From Rostrohypoxylon terebratum (Eukaryota; Ascomycota; Sordariomycetes; Xylariales; Hypoxylaceae), in the NCBI GenBank assembly GCA_022497145.1, contig MU385972.1, forward strand, positions 1 through 64,000: a stretch of 64,000 bases of DNA. Reading direction: 5' to 3'. A program made the translations under genes and the position numbers. Below, piece by piece: positions 60,920-64,000 of this stretch; positions within the stretch are counted from its first letter, which is position 1, and each line of letters opens with the position of its first letter. Below the pieces are notes generated by a model. It made no database searches. It had not been told where the DNA came from and saw only the letters and a program-made list of their open reading frames with translations.

Positions 60920-63026
60920 TTACAATTTCGCCCTTCCCGTCTTCGCCCACTCTCTGAGTACATTCTTCTGTATCTTCCCCGTGCTCGTCTTCGGCAATTC
61001 TAGGACGATCTCCACCTCCCTCGGGATCATGAATTTGCTGATCGAGCTATTCTCGCGACACCAACTGATCATGTCTTGGGGTATCAATGTCTTCCCTTCT
61101 TTGATGGTCAGATAGGCTTTGGGTCTCTCGCCCCAGTGGGAGTCCGGCACGGCGATGACACCAGCCTCTAGCACGTCCGGGTGTTGCACTAGCATGCCCT
61201 CTAGTGCGACAGACGATATGTTTTCTCCTCCTAAATTATGTATTAGCATAATTCTCGTCCCGAATGAAACTCAACTTATTAAGCAGAGGTTATGATGCAG
61301 AGACGTACCACTAATGATGATATCTTTAGCTCGGTCTTGAATCTTCACGCTTCCGTCGGGATGCCAGACGGCTAGGTCACCGCTATGCAAGGCACCACCT
61401 GCGAAAAGCTTTCTCGTCGCTTCGGCATCCTTGTAGTACCCTTTGATGCACATGTTGCCGAACATAACAATCTCGCCAATCTCTTTGCCGTCCTTGGCCA
61501 CATCAACAAGAACCCCTTCCGGTTGATCCGTCTTGATTACGCGGATCGGCAGACTCGTTACGAAGCCGTGTCCTTGACGAGCCATGTTCGCATACTTCTC
61601 GGAATCAGGAAGTGAGTCCCAGTGTGGCAAGTAGTAGCCTTTAGTTATTGGGCCGTAAGTCTCGGTCAGGCCATAAACATGTACGGGATGTAGATTGAGA
61701 TTCGTCTAGAGGCGATCATTAGCGATGTTCCGGGATAACTGTATCAGGTTCATACCATTTGTTCGAAAAGATGAGCCGACGGGGGGCTCGCCGCCACGAT
61801 AACCCGCACCCGATGTGGCAACTTTGCTGCTTCCTTCGAGTTACACAGGATAGTATTCACCGTGGGCGCTGCACAGTAATGCGTGACACCTTCTTCCTTT
61901 AACATCTTCCAGATCAACGGGTAGTCGACTTTTCTGAGACAATAATGAGTGCCTCTTACGGCTGTTACCGCCCAGCTGCATTGTATGAGTAAGCCATCGA
62001 TTCCTAAGTTGTGTCTCTTCGGGATATACTTACGGGTACGTCCAACCCACAGCATGAAACCTCCACAAATGTTAGCTCGAGAGTCATGGTCGCAAGGAAA
62101 TGTCTTACATTGGTAGCGTCCACAGATACTTGCACCTCCCATTGTCAATGTTTAGCCCGCTTTCGATCACGTTACCTAGTGTTGATAGGTATGAACCTCT
62201 GTTCGTAAAAACGCATCCTTTCGGTCTTGACGTAGTCCCGGATGTAAACGGAATGGCTATCATGTCATCTTCGTGAGTACTGTGAAGATGGAGGCCGTTC
62301 CATCCCTGGTTTCCTTGCGCTTGATCAAATTTCAGGCCTTCGAGAACCGCTTCGTCGAATGGTCCGGAAAGCTCCCCTTCGGTCGCATCCGTATCCTTGG
62401 TTCGTTAATGTAAGAAAACTCGAAAAAGGCCAAATTGAATAAACATTGGTACAATTACTTACTAGGTCAACGATAAAAGGTACATTCGGATGACTTTTCT
62501 TGAAATCGTCGAGCAATGAGAGATATTCGTTATCAACAATGATAGAGTCAACATCAGCAAAATCGAATATGTATGTGATGTCCTCGGGTTTCAGTCTAGA
62601 TAATTGTGAGCGCTTCATCACCAGGGCAGCAGGGTTCAGGTGGCGGATGACGCACCGATAATTGGCAGGTACAATCACTCCACCAGCGGCAACAATTCCG
62701 AATATTGATTCGAGGAATGCCGGCGTGTTAGTCGCTAAGATTCCGACTCGCTTGTAGCCATGTTTTAAGAGGTAGTAGGCCAATCCTCTCGCGCGATCGG
62801 CAAATTCGCAGTAGGGGCGTCTCAAAACCTTGCCATTGACGGTAATGTGATGTATAGCTAGGGCGTCTGGTTCAATTGCGGCCGCTCTTTCGAGAAAATA
62901 GGTGGGAGATAATTGGTGAAGGTGGTGGCTGTGATCGAAACCGGTGGGCGATTTAGCTGCAGAGTTAGCCGTCCCAGAGCCTAAGTGGCTGAGGATGCCT
63001 CTCAATCGCGAGGTCGATCCGGTCAT
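60920..63026 (-). CDS. AMP-binding acyl-CoA synthetase / ligase, likely peroxisomal
   Basis: ANL-superfamily enzyme that activates a carboxylic acid with ATP and transfers it to CoA. Six exons: 63026-62463, 62395-62109, 62060-62034 (27 nt), 61975-61756, 61705-61309 and 61230-60920; 601 residues. FTSGTTSRPKGC is the ATP-binding P-loop motif, with Ser-Arg where Gly-x is usual. PMFHAVGWTYPWAVTAVRGTHY, VHVYGLTETYGP, ALHSGDLAVWHPDGSVKIQDRAKDIIISGGENISS and LPKTSTGKIQKNVLRE are further core motifs, the last with the catalytic Lys. The C-terminus AKL matches the peroxisomal PTS1 consensus. It resembles medium-chain or aromatic acid ligases of fungi and plants; the substrate is not readable. The methyltransferase at the right edge lies next to it on the same strand. 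Confidence 0.93.
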
Positions 63027-63794
63027 TTTTACGCGTAAGTACGGATGTGTTTTGTATCATATATCGGAGATGGTTTCCGATGAACACCTGAAAAAAGAAA
63101 GGAATGTAGACGGATGAATAAAGGTCGTCACGAACATAGAAGGATGAATAAATATCGGTGGACGAGATCCGTAGATGAAGACCGATCGGTCCCTGCCAAT
63201 GCAAGGGAATGCTTGAGAGCTGAAATCCCGAGGTACTTGGAATGAAGGATATCCACCGTTTTTGATTGGCCATTGACTGCGCTCTGACTACGCCACCAAC
63301 CACACACTATGCCATTCTATGCGCATCGGACTTAATAGTGTGGACATTAGCTGGATCGTGAATGTGAATAGGAACGCGAATGGAGCTACGGAATAGACAA
63401 AATAGGGGGTAAGGGTAAGGTGTAAGGTGTACTAACCTTGGAAGTACGAAATAAATTCACCATCCAAATGGATGGCGGGAGAGACATCCATTGCGGGGCG
63501 GAGGCGCTAACTTACCCCATATATCTTCCCCGCTGCCCCGGTCCTTGCTAAACCTTAAACCCCGGTTACTAATTTCTCACCCTCCGTACGTACGAAGTAC
63601 GTAGTCGTAGTTGCCGGATAAGCGAGGTTGGCAACCGTGGACCGGGCACCTATCCGAGTTTTCCAAGGTTATCTCTACTTGTCAAACCTTCTAAGATTCC
63701 TTCTTTGATCAATGTTCTTTTTTTTGCTACCTAATCTCATTCAATCTCATTTAGCGCCTAGATTCCTAGCCAAATTCTTCCACATTCACAAATC
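63027..63794. other. intergenic region between ligase and methyltransferase genes
   Basis: Promoter region of the acyl-CoA synthetase and 3' flank of the methyltransferase. A CCGTACGTACGAAGTACGTAG self-complementary tract is at 63585-63605 (given in parts: CCGTACGTACG, AAGTACGTAG). No gene seen. Confidence 0.4.
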
Positions 63795-64000
63795 TTACGC
63801 TTTCTGGGCTACAACAATCCAAGCAGACATCTCCAATGTTCCCGTCTTCTTCTCTTCCTCGCTCAGCTGCTTGCGTATCTCGTCATCCCATCGGCCGATC
63901 TCCTCAGCGCTCCATCCTTCCCAAAGCTTCGTCGTCCACATAGGCGATTTCAATGTCTCCACAACTCCTTCACCAGACCCGCACTCCCAATTGGGGCTGT
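63795..64000 (-). CDS. SAM-dependent methyltransferase, C-terminal part only (LaeA/UMTA-like)
   Basis: Only the last 67 codons and stop (TAA at 63795-63797) are inside the window; the 5' part lies beyond the right edge. The frame reads SPNWECGSGEGVVETLKS, then WTTKLWEGWSAEEIGRWDDE, then a charged stretch, and ends EMSAWIVVAQKA. This pattern (Trp-rich turn, IRKQLSEEEKKTG, then a final strand EMSAWIVVAQKA) is the usual end of fungal class I methyltransferases of the LaeA/UMTA group. The catalytic SAM motifs are not visible. Neighbouring ligase is on the same strand. Confidence 0.75.
   Translation of the reverse strand, partial: SPNWECGSGEGVVETLKSPMWTTKLWEGWSAEEIGRWDDEIRKQLSEEEKKTGTLEMSAWIVVAQKA

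Noticed and set aside
62965..63303. Open frame overlapping the ligase start and upstream region
   Set aside because: Different frame from the ligase, no motif; promoter sequence is more likely.

Overview
The window is nuclear DNA from a filamentous ascomycete, most likely a Sordariomycete. The evidence is short GT-AG introns (about 48-140 bp), a HET-domain gene, secreted glycoside hydrolases, a dispersed single 5S rRNA gene with a TATA box, and typical eukaryotic housekeeping genes. The order (perhaps Xylariales) is a guess. Intergenic DNA is rich in TACCTA/GGTAC-type tracts and small tandem repeats. Exon-intron models were built by hand from splice sites and protein continuity; most sum to an exact multiple of three.

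Layout, left to right. 0-10 kb is an accessory-type stretch: a GH27 alpha-galactosidase with a C-terminal carbohydrate-binding-like domain (-), a HET protein with membrane segments (+), and a small glycine-rich secreted protein (+). A kynureninase (-, 9.8-11.4 kb) follows. Next is a gene-free stretch of about 7 kb full of short tandem repeats, ending at the large NAD-specific glutamate dehydrogenase (+, 18.4-21.8 kb). Then come a GH78-type alpha-L-rhamnosidase-like enzyme (+) and a Ser-rich single-pass membrane protein (-).

27-58 kb is a conserved housekeeping block: mitochondrial processing peptidase alpha (-), the eEF1A lysine methyltransferase EFM4 (+), PP2A scaffold subunit A (-), Phe-tRNA synthetase beta (+), a myotubularin phosphatase (-), ribosomal protein S3 (+), a NIPA-type magnesium transporter (-), a large acidic protein of unknown function (-), coatomer delta (+) and APC/C subunit 4 (+). 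Many neighbours are divergent pairs sharing a promoter region or convergent pairs sharing a terminator region.

58-64 kb holds a 5S rRNA gene, a degenerate second 5S copy 1.6 kb downstream, a GFA/CENP-V-like zinc protein whose 3' end is interrupted by a stop codon, a peroxisomal-type (C-terminal AKL) acyl-CoA synthetase (-), and the 3' end of a LaeA/UMTA-like methyltransferase (-) cut by the window edge.

No clear new multi-gene system was found. The most useful second-look items are the 5S gene/pseudogene pair, the broken or mis-spliced GFA gene, the uncharacterised 916-residue acidic protein, the ligase-methyltransferase pair at the right edge, and the repeat-rich gene desert upstream of the glutamate dehydrogenase.
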